Shown piece after piece: positions 20,081 to 31,172 of a DNA stretch of 64,000 bases (positions within the stretch are counted from its first letter, which is position 1; the number at the start of each line of letters is the position of its first letter). The position numbers were made by a program, and so were the translations under genes. Where the stretch lies: NCBI GenBank assembly GCA_021234155.1, contig JAJEKV010000001.1, positions 929,927-993,926 of the forward strand, written 5' to 3'. The notes under the pieces were generated by a model. The model saw nothing but the letters and a program-made list of their open reading frames with translations, did no database searches and was not told where the DNA came from. Source of the DNA: Isoetes taiwanensis (lineage: Eukaryota > Streptophyta > Lycopodiopsida > Isoetales > Isoetaceae).

Positions 20081-21030
20081 ATTTGTCATCGGGATTTTAA
20101 GCTGAAAGACGTATTGCTAGATGGAAGCATTGCTCACCAGTTAAAAATTTGTGACTTTGGTTATTCAAAGGTAAGCAGCTTCCTACTTTGCATGTATATT
20201 CTTTGATGGGCGATGTTTATAATGTGCATGTATGCAGTCTTCTCTACTGCATTCTCAGCCAAAATCAACAGTTGGGACACCAGCATGCATAGCACCAGAA
20301 GTGTTATCTAAAGAGGAGTATGACGGTAAGGTATGTGTGAATCTTCTGGATATTTTCATTCCAAGAAGTTAGTTTTTCTTATCAACGCAAATGACCAGTT
20401 CTACATATTGTAGATGTCTGGTCCTGTAGCATCACTCTATTCCATAGTTCAGATTAAAGGCAAAGTATGACTATTGCAGAATGTGGCTAAGGTAATAACT
20501 AAAACCCTAACATCTTTGTTGGTTTCTGCCATATCCTTGGCCATTCTCAAGACAAACACGGATGAAAGCATTTTGCAATTGTAAGAGTTTGGTTACATCC
20601 CTCCTGACATTGATATGTGTTATATCTGATCTGTCACGTCCCATGCTATGTTTGCTTCTGAGGTGCATTTTTTGCTAACCCTAGGTTTTAATTTTCACTG
20701 GACATGAGTTTATGTTTTGATCTACATCCATTCATTTCTATTGGTGCTCTATGCGATCTACTCTGCCATGATGGAATTACAAAGAATTTGACAAGTTCCA
20801 TATTTGCTATCTATACCATAGGTAATAAAAATGCTGGATCAAGCATTACAAAATGTTTCTTTTCAATCATCTAGGATCAGACCAACAAATTCTTACAAAA
20901 TCTCTGCAGTGTATTCATTCTATTTGCTTTATTGAAGCTCTTCAATTTATTCAAGTATGCAGAAAGCCGGTTCAGAGAATTGCGGTTCAGAGAATTGCAG
21001 AAAATAAACAGTATGCACAATCATTTTAGC
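20081..21030 (+). pseudogene. SnRK2-like: SnRK2-type protein kinase fragment
   Basis: Four exon pieces in order. 20081-20170 reads [16 protein letters not shown] then [10 protein letters not shown] (HRD catalytic loop and DFG). 20238-20330 reads [20 protein letters not shown] then [11 protein letters not shown] (activation segment, APE), a 93-bp exon flanked by CAG and GTATG. 20414-20446 reads DVWSC then ITLY. 20961-21025 reads RKPVQRIAVQRIAENKQYAQ, with an internal duplication of QRIA. The order and intron positions are those of plant SnRK2 (osmotic-stress/ABA Ser/Thr kinases that phosphorylate bZIP factors and channels). The ATP-binding lobe is missing upstream, and canonical Leu of HRDLK is Phe. 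It is a truncated, probably captured copy that keeps introns, so it is not a retro-copy. Confidence 0.8.
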
Positions 21031-21789
21031 AAATAGGCATATTAAGTGTCAATGGATTTGAACCTAGCAACTTGCAGGATGAGATCATCATATGCAAAAC
21101 TGTATATCATGGAACAGGTAATTGGACAATGCTCATTAAATACATGGCGCATTTTATACACATCCTACATTTGCCTTTGCACTATTCTCTGTGATATAGT
21201 TAGCATTTAAATATTAAGCCTGAGGGTACTGCATATTAAAGATGTAACAAGAGTAAGGATTAATCTCTTTAGAGACTCTTATACACCTTATCTCCAAAAC
21301 TAACACGTTCTACTTCATTTTGTTTTGCAAATACATCTGTGTTTGCATGTTGTCTTAATGTGTTTGCATCTGTGTCATAATGTTGTCTTATGCGCAATAA
21401 ATACATTATATACCAGCAATACTGAGCGTTATTTATATTCCATATTAGGTTTATTGCAAGGACAAAAAATTGTAAAGTTCATGTTTAATAGTTCATGGCT
21501 CCTGTCTGTTCACGATCTGTACTGAAAAAGGCAAAATCAAGTTAATGCAATTGATGCTATAGAGTTCTAAGGGCCATTTTTGAAGAAAGCAGGTCTGAAT
21601 GGTCCCCGGGACCACTCTAGTGTTAAAGCATATTTGGATACAATGTTGCGATGGTATCTTCATATGCTTACGAATGTTGCGAATAATCTCACATGGTGAT
21701 GTTGGATTGTATTTGTTTATCAGCGAAAACTTGGGTAAACTGGTTTTCCATCACGCTGGCCTAGGTGTATATATGGCATAGTATAACAA
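21031..21789. other. AT-rich stretch without a recognised gene
   Basis: Only short ORFs occur here. A 13-bp palindrome GGTCCCCGGGACC lies at 21601-21613. No domain was seen. Confidence 0.5.
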
Positions 21790-22115
21790 AGGCCTTTCTT
21801 GACTGTGTCAAGAAAAACAACTTAAAGTGAAAAACACAAGCTTGAGGGCCTTTATTGACTCGCGAGTCGAGAAAGGCCCTCAAGGCCCCTGAGCGCCTTT
21901 CTTGACTCGCGAGTCGAGAAAGGCTCTCAAAGCCCTCTGAAGGTCTTTCTCGACTCGCGAGTCGAGAAACATAGCCCAGAGCCAAAAAAAAAAAAAAAAA
22001 AAATAGAAAAAAAAAAGTTTTTTGAGGCCATTTCTCGACTCGCGAGGCGAGAAAGGCAGCTTAGAGCGAAAAACGCAAGTCTGAGGGCCTTTCTCGGCTC
22101 GCGAGTCGAGAAAGG
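21790..22115. repeat. Array of 5-6 CG-rich perfect palindromes
   Basis: The core CTCGACTCGCGAGTCGAG, extended on both sides by TTT/AAA, recurs with dyad centres at about 21862, 21909, 21957, 22042 and 22101. A diverged version (CTTGACTGTGTCAAG) lies at 21797. Spacing is roughly 47-85 bp, with GAGGGCC and GTGAAAAACAC phrases between. A 21-A run and A-rich stretch interrupt the array at 21987-22016. It resembles subterminal repeats of a DNA transposon but no ends could be fixed. Confidence 0.85.
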
Positions 22116-22435
22116 CAACTCAGAGTGGAAAACACAGTTTTCAGGGTCAGAGGCTATCTTTGCAGGGGTACCATTTGTTCACAAAACCTATTAAACCAAT
22201 CTAAACCTATGCATTAAAGTTATGAAAGCTATACATTAAAAATATGTAAATCTATGTAATAAACCTATGAAAGCACATTTAAATGATTAAACCAATGTAA
22301 ACCTATGCATTAAACCTATTAATATGTAAACCTTACATTGTGTTAGGAATTAATGTCCCCATTTTGTGTTTTAAACCTTCAAAATGGATTAAGACAAGGT
22401 GTAAAGTATATCATGATTTTTGAAAAGTTAATTTT

Positions 22436-22560
22436 ATGGTTGCCCCTAAGGGGGCAAACCCTCGTTTATGTGGGTTCGTGGGATATACTGAGTATATGCT
22501 GGAATATACTCAGTATATGTTGATGACTGCTAAAAACCCTTTGTTCCCTGTAAATGCACG
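22436..22560 (-). repeat. Inner inverted-repeat arm, right
   Basis: Partner of 14960-15090 in opposite orientation. It starts GGTTGCCCCTAAGGGGGCAA, continues through TTTATGTGGGTT and the doubled GATATACTGAGTATATG phrase, and ends TGCTAAAAACCCTTTG. The sequence before it (22160-22430) is AT-rich with repeated AAACCTATG phrases. Confidence 0.75.
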
Positions 22561-22616
22561 GTCAGTTGCGTTGTGGATCAAGGATGTTTCGACCCGTAAT
22601 GGCGGGCGGCTCAATC

Positions 22617-23436
22617 GATGAATAAGAACACGCGACAAGGAGCGATAAATTTGCTTATGGCTATATAGAAAAAAAGAGTTCGAATTAGAAACAAGAGGGT
22701 GAGCATCCAACGGGTTCTCGTTTTTCCAGCTGTTTCTTCATATAGTAGCGTGTATAGCTAGCCTTGCCTTAGGTTTACGTCTTTCCGGTGAATCCATGCT
22801 TATATCTAAGCGCCTCAAGCTTTTCCGGGTGTTCTATCATCAAGTATTGAGACATATATAGGGGAAAATACTCCTTCGTTAAGCTATCTACGGTTCGTGA
22901 GATTCAAAGAAGAGGTTGTAAAACCCAAAGATCGACCATGTCCATGTTGGTAGGCAGGCTGTAAAATCCAGCACTGACCATGTCCAATCTGATGAATAAG
23001 AACACAGCAGGGAGCGATAAATTTGCTTATGGCTATATAGAAAAAAGAGTTCCGGAATTAGAAACAGAGGGTGAGCATCCAATCTGGGTTCTCGTTTTTC
23101 CGGCTGTTTCTTCATATAGTAGCGTGTATAGCTAGCCTTGCCTTAGGTTTACGTCTTTCCGGTGAATCCATGCTTATATCTAAGCAGCCTCAAGCTTTTC
23201 TGGGTGTTCTATCATCAAGTATTGAGACATATAGCAGGGGAAATACTCCTTCGTTAAGCTATCTACGGTTCAGAGATTTAGCAGAAGAGGTTGTAAAACC
23301 CAGCACTGACCATGTCCATGTTGGTAGGCAGGCTGTAAAACCCAGCACTGACCATGTCCATGTTGGTAGGCATGATATTTTGGTCAGACCATGGCCACAT
23401 CCAGATCCATTGGAACCCATGCTTCCTATATATTAA
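22617..23436 (+). repeat. 374-bp tandem duplication covering an unidentified exon
   Basis: Units begin GATGAATAAGAACAC at 22617 and 22991 and match for about 370 bp. Within the second unit a 40-bp segment (AAACCCAGCACTGACCATG) is repeated again at 23292 and 23332. A plus-strand frame (23071-23436) runs through unit 2 and reads SLALGLRLSGESMLISK, VVKPSTDHVHVGR twice, and ILVRPWPHPDPLEPMLPIY before a stop. The first unit is frameshifted. I do not recognise the protein. Confidence 0.7.
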
Positions 23437-23754
23437 CGAGATGCGAGACCATGATATAGTGTCATGGAGGCTAGGCCTGGAATAGGTACCTTTTTCTCAC
23501 AAATCTCATCTCAGGACATTCTAGAAGGCACAACATATCTCTGTAGTATTATAGAAATTGTGAAATGCTAACGTTGTTGTGCACAGACCTTGTCTTGCTT
23601 AATTTCTAGTATTTGTGTAATGTGATTCAATACTCTGTATGTTCGCATGATTGCCTTTCTTATTTTCAGGCGGGTTATTCGCTGTGTCAAGTTATGTTCA
23701 GTTGCAACATGAAAGGGTTTAAGATGGAAGTTTCCATTTCTTCAGTTTTTTCAG

Positions 23755-24385
23755 GAAAAATGCCAAGTTGATCCTCCTCGGGCTGGAGAAGTTCGAATTA
23801 AAAATTACTCACACTCCGCTCTATCACACAAATGTTACATGCTGGGAAGGATATATGATTCTATTGTGCTTTGCACTTCAATCTGTTGTTATGTATCAAG
23901 ATCGAAAGTAGTCCGCCATTGCAGTCTTTGGTCTAGGTGCACTTGGACTTGCAGTGAACGTGCTGTTAAGGTTTTTCAATTTATATTAAACGTAATGTTG
24001 CACATGTGCATTTTATTGACACAATTATTTTTATGCAGGTTATGATAGGTGCAAAAATGGCTGCTGCTTCCAGAATAATTGGCATTAATACCAACCCTGC
24101 CAAGTTCAACAAGGGTATTTATTTATCACTCTCATTCTTTACTGCAAAATAGAGATCATATCTTGCATATGTCTTGTTCGCATTTGTTTAACACCCAAAG
24201 CTCTCAGGCAACTGATCTTTCAAATCCAAAGAATTGGATAAGCCAGTTGAACATGTAGTCTAGATTGTTTAAGGAAAGGAGCCCCGCTGGAAGTTTATTT
24301 AACTCTATATATATTACAGGTAATTCAAACGATGACATAGGGGATGTAGACTACAACCTTGAGTGTCTCAGAAATAAAGAGGTGA
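23755..24385 (+). pseudogene. Class III alcohol dehydrogenase / GSNOR-like, exon fragments
   Basis: Pieces in family order. 23755-23850 reads VDPPRAGEVRIKITHTPLYH with one shift. 23913-23968 reads AIAVFGLGALGLAV, the Gly-x-Gly-x-x-Gly NAD-binding turn. 24039-24114 reads VMIGAKMAAASRIIGINTNP then AKFN, after a TATGCAG acceptor. 24208-24260 reads ATDLSNPK then DKPVEHV. 24320-24381 reads GDVDYNLECLRNKEVM. These match zinc-dependent medium-chain dehydrogenases of the ADH3/GSNOR type, which oxidise S-hydroxymethylglutathione and reduce S-nitrosoglutathione in the cytosol. Frames shift between and within exons. The N-terminal zinc ligands (usual CHTD) are altered to YHTN, and long parts are missing. 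It is a broken fragment lying close to the other captured pieces. Confidence 0.75.
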
Positions 24386-24709
24386 TGCAATCAACATGAT
24401 GAATGCTATCACATCATTATCTTTGGAAAATTTGATGTGCCAGAAGCAAGCGTAAAACATATTCTTTGTGCTTTTGCTCATTCAAAAGAACATATGGTAA
24501 AGTCTTCTTCAATGATTTATTTCCCATAATTGCTATGAATTTGAACATGTTAAGAAGTTGAAATGCAAATAAGAAATATTTATCATACAAGCTAAGCATC
24601 AAATGATGTATAAGGTTTGACAGCATTAGGTTACAGGAACTTGAAGGTGGGACAACATAAGGTTGTGTAAAGCTCACAAACAATGTGATGGAATAAATGT
24701 CTGGGTGAA

Positions 24710-25017
24710 AGCATGCTAGGGTGTACCATCTAAAGTACTTTTTAGGGAGTGCGAAACTACCCAGAAAAGTACCCAGCACTGGGTACTGGGAACTTGCATA
24801 AATGCTGCAATAAATAATAAGTTTGAGAGTTAATTCATTTATATTAGTCTCTAATAGTATTGTTATCCTCTAGTACTATATATTGACATGTTACTGACCT
24901 TCAATTCAAAATTTTTTGATTGATTTTAATGGAAAGAGAAAACAGAAAGTACCAATTTTAAAAGTACCCAGTGTAGGTACTTTTGAGGGTTCCAAAAGTG
25001 GTACACCGTAGCATGCT
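24710..25017. mobile_element. hAT-like MITE with 8-bp target duplication
   Basis: AGCATGCT occurs at 24710-24717 and 25010-25017. Between them lies a 292-bp element whose ends are A(G/C)GGTGTACCA, inverted. Both subterminal regions carry AAAGTAC(T/C) and GTACCCAG phrases. An 8-bp duplication is typical of hAT elements. The interior is AT-rich and non-coding. The duplicated octamer is itself a palindrome, which weakens the inference slightly. Confidence 0.7.
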
Positions 25018-25179
25018 TTTACCCGTCTGATAGATATAACATCTCACTTGCAATTGCAATATGAAGTATTAGTGCAAAAAGTATTGTGGCAATAGATGTG
25101 TCTAGGGCCCAACTGATATGCAGGTTTCATTATATGCTCAACATGACAAGGCTTTTTTGCTTTACAAAGATGCAATGAT

Positions 25180-25275
25180 ATGCAAAATGAAATTACATCC
25201 TCAAGCATTTTCAAAGCATGTGGTAGCGTTGGAGTTAAAGAGCATGACAGGTGCATGCGTGAACTTGTTGCGAAA
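25180..25275 (+). pseudogene. PPR-like fragment
   Basis: The plus-strand reading NEITSSSIFKACGSVGVKEH then DRCMRELVAK fits the PPR pattern (ITF..ILKACGS.G....GR..H..IV) of PLS-class organellar RNA-binding proteins. Only one repeat is seen. It lies after the ADH fragments and the hAT-like MITE. Confidence 0.45.
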
Positions 25276-25379
25276 CCGAAAATAATATGTTTGCAAGGCA
25301 TGAAAACATGGAGGAGACTCGTGCAGTCTTTGATAAGCCACCTGAAGGGACGTGGCATTATGGCTTAAAATGATAACAG

Positions 25380-26150
25380 GATGTGCCTTGGGTGATGACG
25401 ATCTTGGTATGGCTGTAATTTGCCTCTAGAGTATGCAGCACTATGACAAGATCGGGCGAAATATCTTGCTCACTGCAATCCTTAGTGCAATGCTAAAATT
25501 CCATAGCATAGACATATATCTATATCATTGTATGCGCATGTTGCCCTTTTGGGTCATACTTTAGGAGCTAAAGGTATATTTGAAAGCTATAAGGCAACCC
25601 ACATCTACACATGGATGATTTTACTCATGCTACAATGCATGGGAACATTAGAATTAGGAAGATATGAAGATTAATTTTTTCTTAACACATTTCGTTCATT
25701 TAGATTAAAACATAATTTTTTTATACCACTCTGGTAATAATGATAAATAAAAGTGGTGAACACAAAGCTTGCAGAATTTTTCCAATGCAAGATGTGTTAA
25801 GTGGTGGAGTTTAAGGTTTACTAAATGGAAGGCTATCTTTGGAAGCATTTTAGATCCAATATTATTTTTCCTCTCGTTTAGATATTAGCCTATTGCATTT
25901 ATCTTTTAAGAGTCTAGCTTTGTGGATATATTAGAGTTTGCTTGCTTTATAAAGTACAGAGTCATAACTTCTAGGTACCATAGTTTTTGTTGATTCTCAT
26001 TTCCTTAGCAAGTAGAGAGTTCAGATTTGTATTAATACTTGTGGACTAGTTAATGTTTGTTGAATTTGCTTGTTTAATTGTGCAATTTCAAAGGGATCTG
26101 ATACGAAATACCGTGCTGAAAACTAGTCACTCAAATCTGCTTATCTGACA
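25380..26150. other. AT-rich stretch, no gene seen
   Basis: No ORF with recognisable content and no repeats beyond simple AT-rich sequence. Confidence 0.5.
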
Positions 26151-26159
26151 CAAAAAGAC

Positions 26160-26215
26160 GAAACATGAAAACACACTTTCGGGCCACCGGAGGGCAACCC
26201 GTCGTGCGCAGCACC
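26160..26215 (-). repeat. Outer inverted-repeat arm, right
   Basis: The reverse complement reads GGTGCTGCGCACGACGGGTT then GCCCTCCGGTGGCCCGAAAG, matching 10681-10735 with about five differences. Together with the inner pair it brackets 10.7-26.2 kb. Confidence 0.75.
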
Positions 26216-26402
26216 TTGTTTACCTTAGAATAAGAAATATATGCCTCGAAAACGTACACCCTAGCAACATAATGTGAAACTTGTGAAAATAGCTGCAGAC
26301 ACATAAGAAGAGAAATTGGGGACGTATAAATAAACGTCAAATTATAATCCTATATTAGCATTTATTTTTTTACCCCGCTCTTTTTCTGTACCCCGCCTTT
26401 TT

Positions 26403-26520
26403 TCCCTGCCCATGCTTGAAATTTAAAATTTGGTACATACCTTTGAGACGAAGAACTCCGCCTTTTTTTTCCCGCTCATGCTTGAAATTTAAAATTTGGT
26501 ACATACCTTTGAGACGGAGA
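26403..26520. repeat. Duplicated 50-bp phrase and adjoining GC-richer block
   Basis: CATGCTTGAAATTTAAAATT plus TGGTACATACCTTTGAGACG occurs at 26411 and 26477. Plus and minus frames through 26416-26856 are open but mirror each other and show no domain. I see no assignable gene from 26520 to 27370. Confidence 0.65.
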
Positions 26521-27373
26521 TCCTTTGTACCACATAGCCATAGCTCCGACCGAAGAAGAGTTGAAAATTTTCTAGAACCTCGGCCCAGCCATACCTTCCA
26601 AGAAGCCTCCGTTGTCATCTATGGCAGAGCGGGATATGCTTTTACCGCAATCAACTTCTCTGGAAGAATTAGAGCGAAATTAGAGGGGCAAAAATTAGTG
26701 GCAGTTACAGACAGTGATGCTTTGGCCGCTAAGGCATCAATCCAGATCCGGATAGGCACCAAGCCGTTGTTGAAGAGCGCACTGCAGTATTGCTCCCAGA
26801 TTTGTACATGTTCCCATATCGCAAGCTCCGCCTGCCCAGAACTCAAATACGTTTAATGAGTTTAGAAAGGAATGCTCAGGCGGAAGTATGGCTATGCTTG
26901 CTTCTCGTTCTTCCAAAGTAAATGGATATGGCTGAAGCTGGTGCATTCCGCAGAGTGGTTTTCTCTATGAACGAACCAGAATAGGAATTTGGACCCTTGG
27001 ATCCGGCTCTGTTAATCTCTCCTTGGATCGAAAAAGGCACAGGTATGCCATAGCTTTTTCCTTCCTTTTCTGTCATAGCCATAGCCGTAGCTTTTCCCTT
27101 TTTTTCTTGCAAGCTCCAATCCAAGCACTATCCAGCATCCAGGATTAAACGCCGGTGGATCCTAAATTAAAACAGCAGCCACAAAGCTCAGATTTGGGAG
27201 AATAGAGATTGATTCGCAAGATTGGTCCATGGATGTTGGCACAAGCTCAGACAAAATAGGGCACATTTTGGATCCGGGATCTTAAATGGGTGCTGATTTT
27301 TCTCCTCCCGGCCATGACGAAAGGGGCTTCAAATTGGAATGAAGAACTTGTTCTAAATTCCCCTAGTAGATAT

Positions 27374-27640
27374 TCAAGAACTAAAAGCCTGTGGTGAAGC
27401 CCATTTCAACCGTTGCAATACAATATCCCCTAATTTGAAGCGAGGTTTCGTGGTGTTACTTGGATGTACTTGAACTTCATTTACAAAAACTTGATCGCGT
27501 CTTTCGGGCCTTAACTTCATCGATTTAATGGCTACCTCTAATCCATCAATTCCTTTAAAAAAATTTCCCCAAGCTTCTTTCCCCAAAGTCTTTTGTGGGC
27601 TAAACCGCTTTTGTCGCCTCCTTCAACAACCCCGCATCTT
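27374..27640 (-). pseudogene. Receptor-like kinase, N-lobe fragment
   Basis: The minus-strand reading GKEAWGNFFKGIDGLEVAIK then SMKLRPERRDQVFVNEVQ carries kinase subdomains I-II (F-K-G...EVAIK with the ATP-binding Lys) and the start of the C-helix (FVNEV). A GTACAT donor appears to follow. Upstream minus-strand sequence to 27880 is open in another frame but not assignable. The matching C-lobe piece lies at higher coordinates (28505-28822), which is the wrong order for one minus-strand gene. These are therefore rearranged or separate fragments. Confidence 0.55.
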
Positions 27641-28019
27641 GGTAAAATCCCCGGCCTCCAGGATAGACTTCGTTGGGAGTCATTGGGATGTTGATAGATG
27701 CATAAAGGAGCACCGGAATGTTGGAATGTTGTATACTTTATGATAGTATACATGCCCAAAGGAGTTGGGAAGAAGAGTCGAGGTTCAATCGCCTTCATTT
27801 TCGAAAGTGCTTTATGATTGAAAGGGCCTAGGTGACTCTCCTCCTCTGGGATGAGCCCATCTTTGAGCCCATTCTCGCACACGGCTTAGAAAGAAAGAAA
27901 GAAAAGAAATTATTTAATTAATGATATTTATTTGTATTTATTAAATCATTTAATGTATTTTAATTGTATTATTTATTATATTATATTTATTTATTTTATT
28001 ATTTACAATGCTTACTTTT

Positions 28020-28290
28020 TGATTCATCCCCTCCCCCTTTTCCCCTCCCCCTTGCTATCTTCTCTTTGCCCTCCCCTCTTCAACTTTGCTCCTCCCCTTG
28101 TCATCCCATTTTGCCTCCCTCCCCTTTGCCCCTCCTCCTTATCTCGTTTGCCCTTTGCCATCCCCCTCACCCCTTCGCCCCTCCCTCCCCCCTTTGTCCC
28201 TCCCTTGCCATTCGGTTTGCCCTTTGCCACCCCCCCCCTCCCCTTTGCCCTTGCCCCTTGCCCGGCCACCCTCTATTTTTTTTTTCACTC
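28020..28290. repeat. Pyrimidine-rich low-complexity tract
   Basis: About 270 bp of C and T on the plus strand in variants of CCCCTTTGCCCTCCC. Overlapping Pro/Leu-rich (plus) and Gly/Lys/Arg-rich (minus) ORFs are compositional artefacts. Confidence 0.9.
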
Positions 28291-28504
28291 TTCTCCCTTG
28301 AATCGGTTGTAAATTTTATGAGAAAACATGTGAACTAGTTGTTGTTCTTTAACGTGAATTTGTATTAGTGTATGATGTGTAATTCTAATCAAGCATTCAA
28401 TTCCAAATTTTTTCTTTAGTATGAGTCCATTTTAGGTCACGAGTTTAAATTTTGAGATTTGACCCACTTTAATTAAATGCCACTTCAATATGAATTATGG
28501 GGGA

Positions 28505-28822
28505 ATAGTCTCTTTGCCTTCTAGCATTTGAACCCTTGTAGACATGAAGGGCCTTAGTTTAGGATCTCAATTGGTGCAAAGAATGGAAACCTCAAGCATC
28601 CTCCTTGCTTCATTAACATCAAAGGAACCCTTTAATTTCTTATCTACACCCATTGTAGTCCCATATTTCACGCATCTCCTTATGGCAGAGCTTATCACCA
28701 GAAAGAATTTCTAGTAGTACTACTCCAAAACTATAAACATCACTTTTGATGTCAATTTCATCACCTTCACACAGTTCAGGTGACAAGTAACCTGGAGTTC
28801 CACGTATTGTGGTAACTATCAT
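28505..28822 (-). pseudogene. Receptor-like kinase, C-lobe fragment
   Basis: After a possible acceptor near 28820 the minus strand reads [20 protein letters not shown] then [19 protein letters not shown] (activation-loop end, subdomains VIII-IX). After a shift near 28655 it reads KKLKGSFDVNEARRMLEVSI, LCTN, an in-frame stop, DPKLRPFM and QMLEGKE. This is the usual C-terminal end of plant receptor-like cytoplasmic kinases. The frameshift and stop make it a pseudogene or fragment. Confidence 0.75.
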
Positions 28823-28999
28823 TCATTTAAATTGAATTTATGTCAGGATTTTGGACCATTTTCGCACTACAACTTTTTCTCGGGTTAGTAAATTTGCATC
28901 AAGAATGTGACTTTTTTTTATAACAGCACAACATGAATGCATTAAAAATTGAAAATATTTTACATATGTATGTCGAGTGACATAATGCCAATTACTTCT

Positions 29000-29780
29000 C
29001 AGAAGTAACGCCTAGAGATATCATAGCTTTCTTCCTCACTTCCACAGGTATTGTAACCCTAACAGTCTTGTTTGAGATGACCTTTGGGGTCCATGAAAAC
29101 AAAATAGTATCTAACTCAACCTAATCATCCCCTTCAATGGGGTTTCTCTTCTATCTCTTTGTCCAACAGTCTCTATACCTTTCTTCCTCTGTCATTTGCA
29201 TTTGGCGGGTGCTTGGACACCACCACTCCACCACGAACTTTGTTCACATTGCGGTCACCTACTTCTTTGCAAACATCCGAGATGGTGTAACCCATCCAAT
29301 AATGGTATATCTCTTTCTTTCTGGTACTATAAGTGCAAAATTGATGGCAAAGCAAGTCATCTTTGGGATCATAATCCTCCAACCGAGATATTTAGGCCTT
29401 CCTTTCCTAGGACCAACATAGTATTTTTCATGTTGGAGGAGCCATGGAGCTTGCGAATACTACTAACCCATCATCAACTTCCTCGGTGTTATCAAATCTC
29501 TCCACCTAGTCTTAGGTAGCCATCCATCTTCGGTTCATCGAGGAGGATGTCTACTTGTCCCAATCCATGCACATGTGTCCAATAACCGTCAATGCAAGGT
29601 TGGTATCATCGAGGTTATTTTCCAATGCTTGATGTATTCGGAAATGCCGGGCCCAATGTGCTTTGCAATGAATCCACCTCTACAAAAGGCTTAAGAGCTT
29701 TGGTTGACCCCTTTGAATCAGAGGGTTTACCATTTTCATCTTAATTGCCATATAGGTACTTTCTTTCTCATCTGGCCTCC
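29000..29780. other. No recognised gene
   Basis: Overlapping ORFs on both strands (29137-29519 plus, 29173-29382 minus) with no domain I can name. Composition is close to that of the surrounding decayed sequence. Confidence 0.35.
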
Positions 29781-29784
29781 ATTT

Positions 29785-30230
29785 ATCCGGGGATAGGTTC
29801 TCGTGCGTGCAAAATTCAAATTTCGGCGGTGATAAAGTAAAAAATATGTATTTTTAATAAAATACGATTTAACGATTTTTAAACATCGCCACTGGAAAAA
29901 AATTACAGACGCGAAAACAACGTGGAAAGCCGCGAAATTTTTTGGCGGCTGTCTGGACAAACAATGAAAATCAAGCGTTACCTAACGCATAAAAATAAAA
30001 TAAATATTCCGCCAGACGCAAAACCTTTCAGCGTCGCGCAGCGAATTCTTTTTCTCATATCGCATGTCTGGCGAAATACTTCCACGCAAAGATCTGAAGG
30101 TTTCGCGTATATCTGGGATTTTTTTGGTACTGTGATTTTACCGTTTTCGCTTTAAATGTTTTCCGCGTTGTTTCGCGACGTGCGAAAATCTTAAAGCGAT
30201 GCCGAATTTTTTGCCGTATTTTTTACGCTT
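29785..30230. other. CG-dinucleotide-rich but AT-rich island
   Basis: This 450-bp block has many CG dinucleotides (TTTCGCGACGTGCG, GCGTCGCGCAGCGAATTC) in an otherwise A/T-rich background, unlike flanking DNA where CG is scarcer. The plus-strand ORF (29922-30155) shows no domain. It may be a young insertion that has not lost CG through methylation, or sequence of other origin. The flanks to 31170 contain no recognised gene. Confidence 0.4.
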
Positions 30231-31172
30231 TATACTGCAAATATGTGCCAGATCATACAATCATAGCACGTATTCGTGATAAAACGTACATCGTGATTGA
30301 ACCTATCCTGCATTTATCATCGAAAGGTCTCATCTTCCATTGCATTATTGGCTTATTTCCCATGACCCGGAAAGTGTAATCAAGAGGTCTAGATTGAACT
30401 TCCATATCAAGAGCATAACCTCCGATAACAATCTTACGCCAATATGGCCCGCCTGGGAATGCGCGACAGCTGATCTCAGTTAGAAAACATAAAAATGAAG
30501 AAAATCAAATAAACATTTCATTTTACCTCTTCTACAACTCTTATAGACCGCTAATCCTTCGAACGCGAAAAAGCCCGCCCCTTTCTACCTTAAACCGCTC
30601 TTTCATCGTTATTTTACCCTCCGGCTTCTAGCGAGCACCTCCGCTTCAGGTTGCGGCTATTAGGTCGCTGAGCAATGAGAGAGGGAGAAAAATATTTAGG
30701 GTAAGGTCTAAACCCTTAAAAAATTTTGTTTTGGCCTTATTTTTTTAACGTCCGACGCGTCGCACACAAGCAAAGGTACAAGACGCCCAAAAATGGTTAC
30801 GTGATAAGCGCACGAAAACAACCCTGGTCTATAGTGACATACTTGAAGTGCTTTGCTCCATAGTCTACCCTAGAACTGGGTTGAGATATTGCAGGTACCT
30901 GTAGTTCGAAGCAAAGCATTCACTTCCTCCAATATGATCTTACGGGTACAATGGGATGGCAATCTCTTTCGACAACTATTTTTTTCCCGTTGATCTTTCC
31001 TACTTTTATGTGGCATATTCTCACATTGATTTCAACATATTTTTCAAAACCTCCCTAGCGGCCAGGATCCTAGAAGTTGGCCTCAACATGCCATTATTTC
31101 CATGTAATGCAATTTTGCTCCCTTTGCATGACTTGCTTGCCAATTTTGCCAAGATGAAATTGGAATGCTATG

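Noticed and set aside
21790..22115. CRISPR array
   Set aside because: The repeats are long palindromes with related spacers in plant nuclear DNA, and no cas genes are present.
28024..28338. Pro-rich and Gly/Lys-rich ORFs
   Set aside because: Overlapping artefacts of the pyrimidine tract on both strands.
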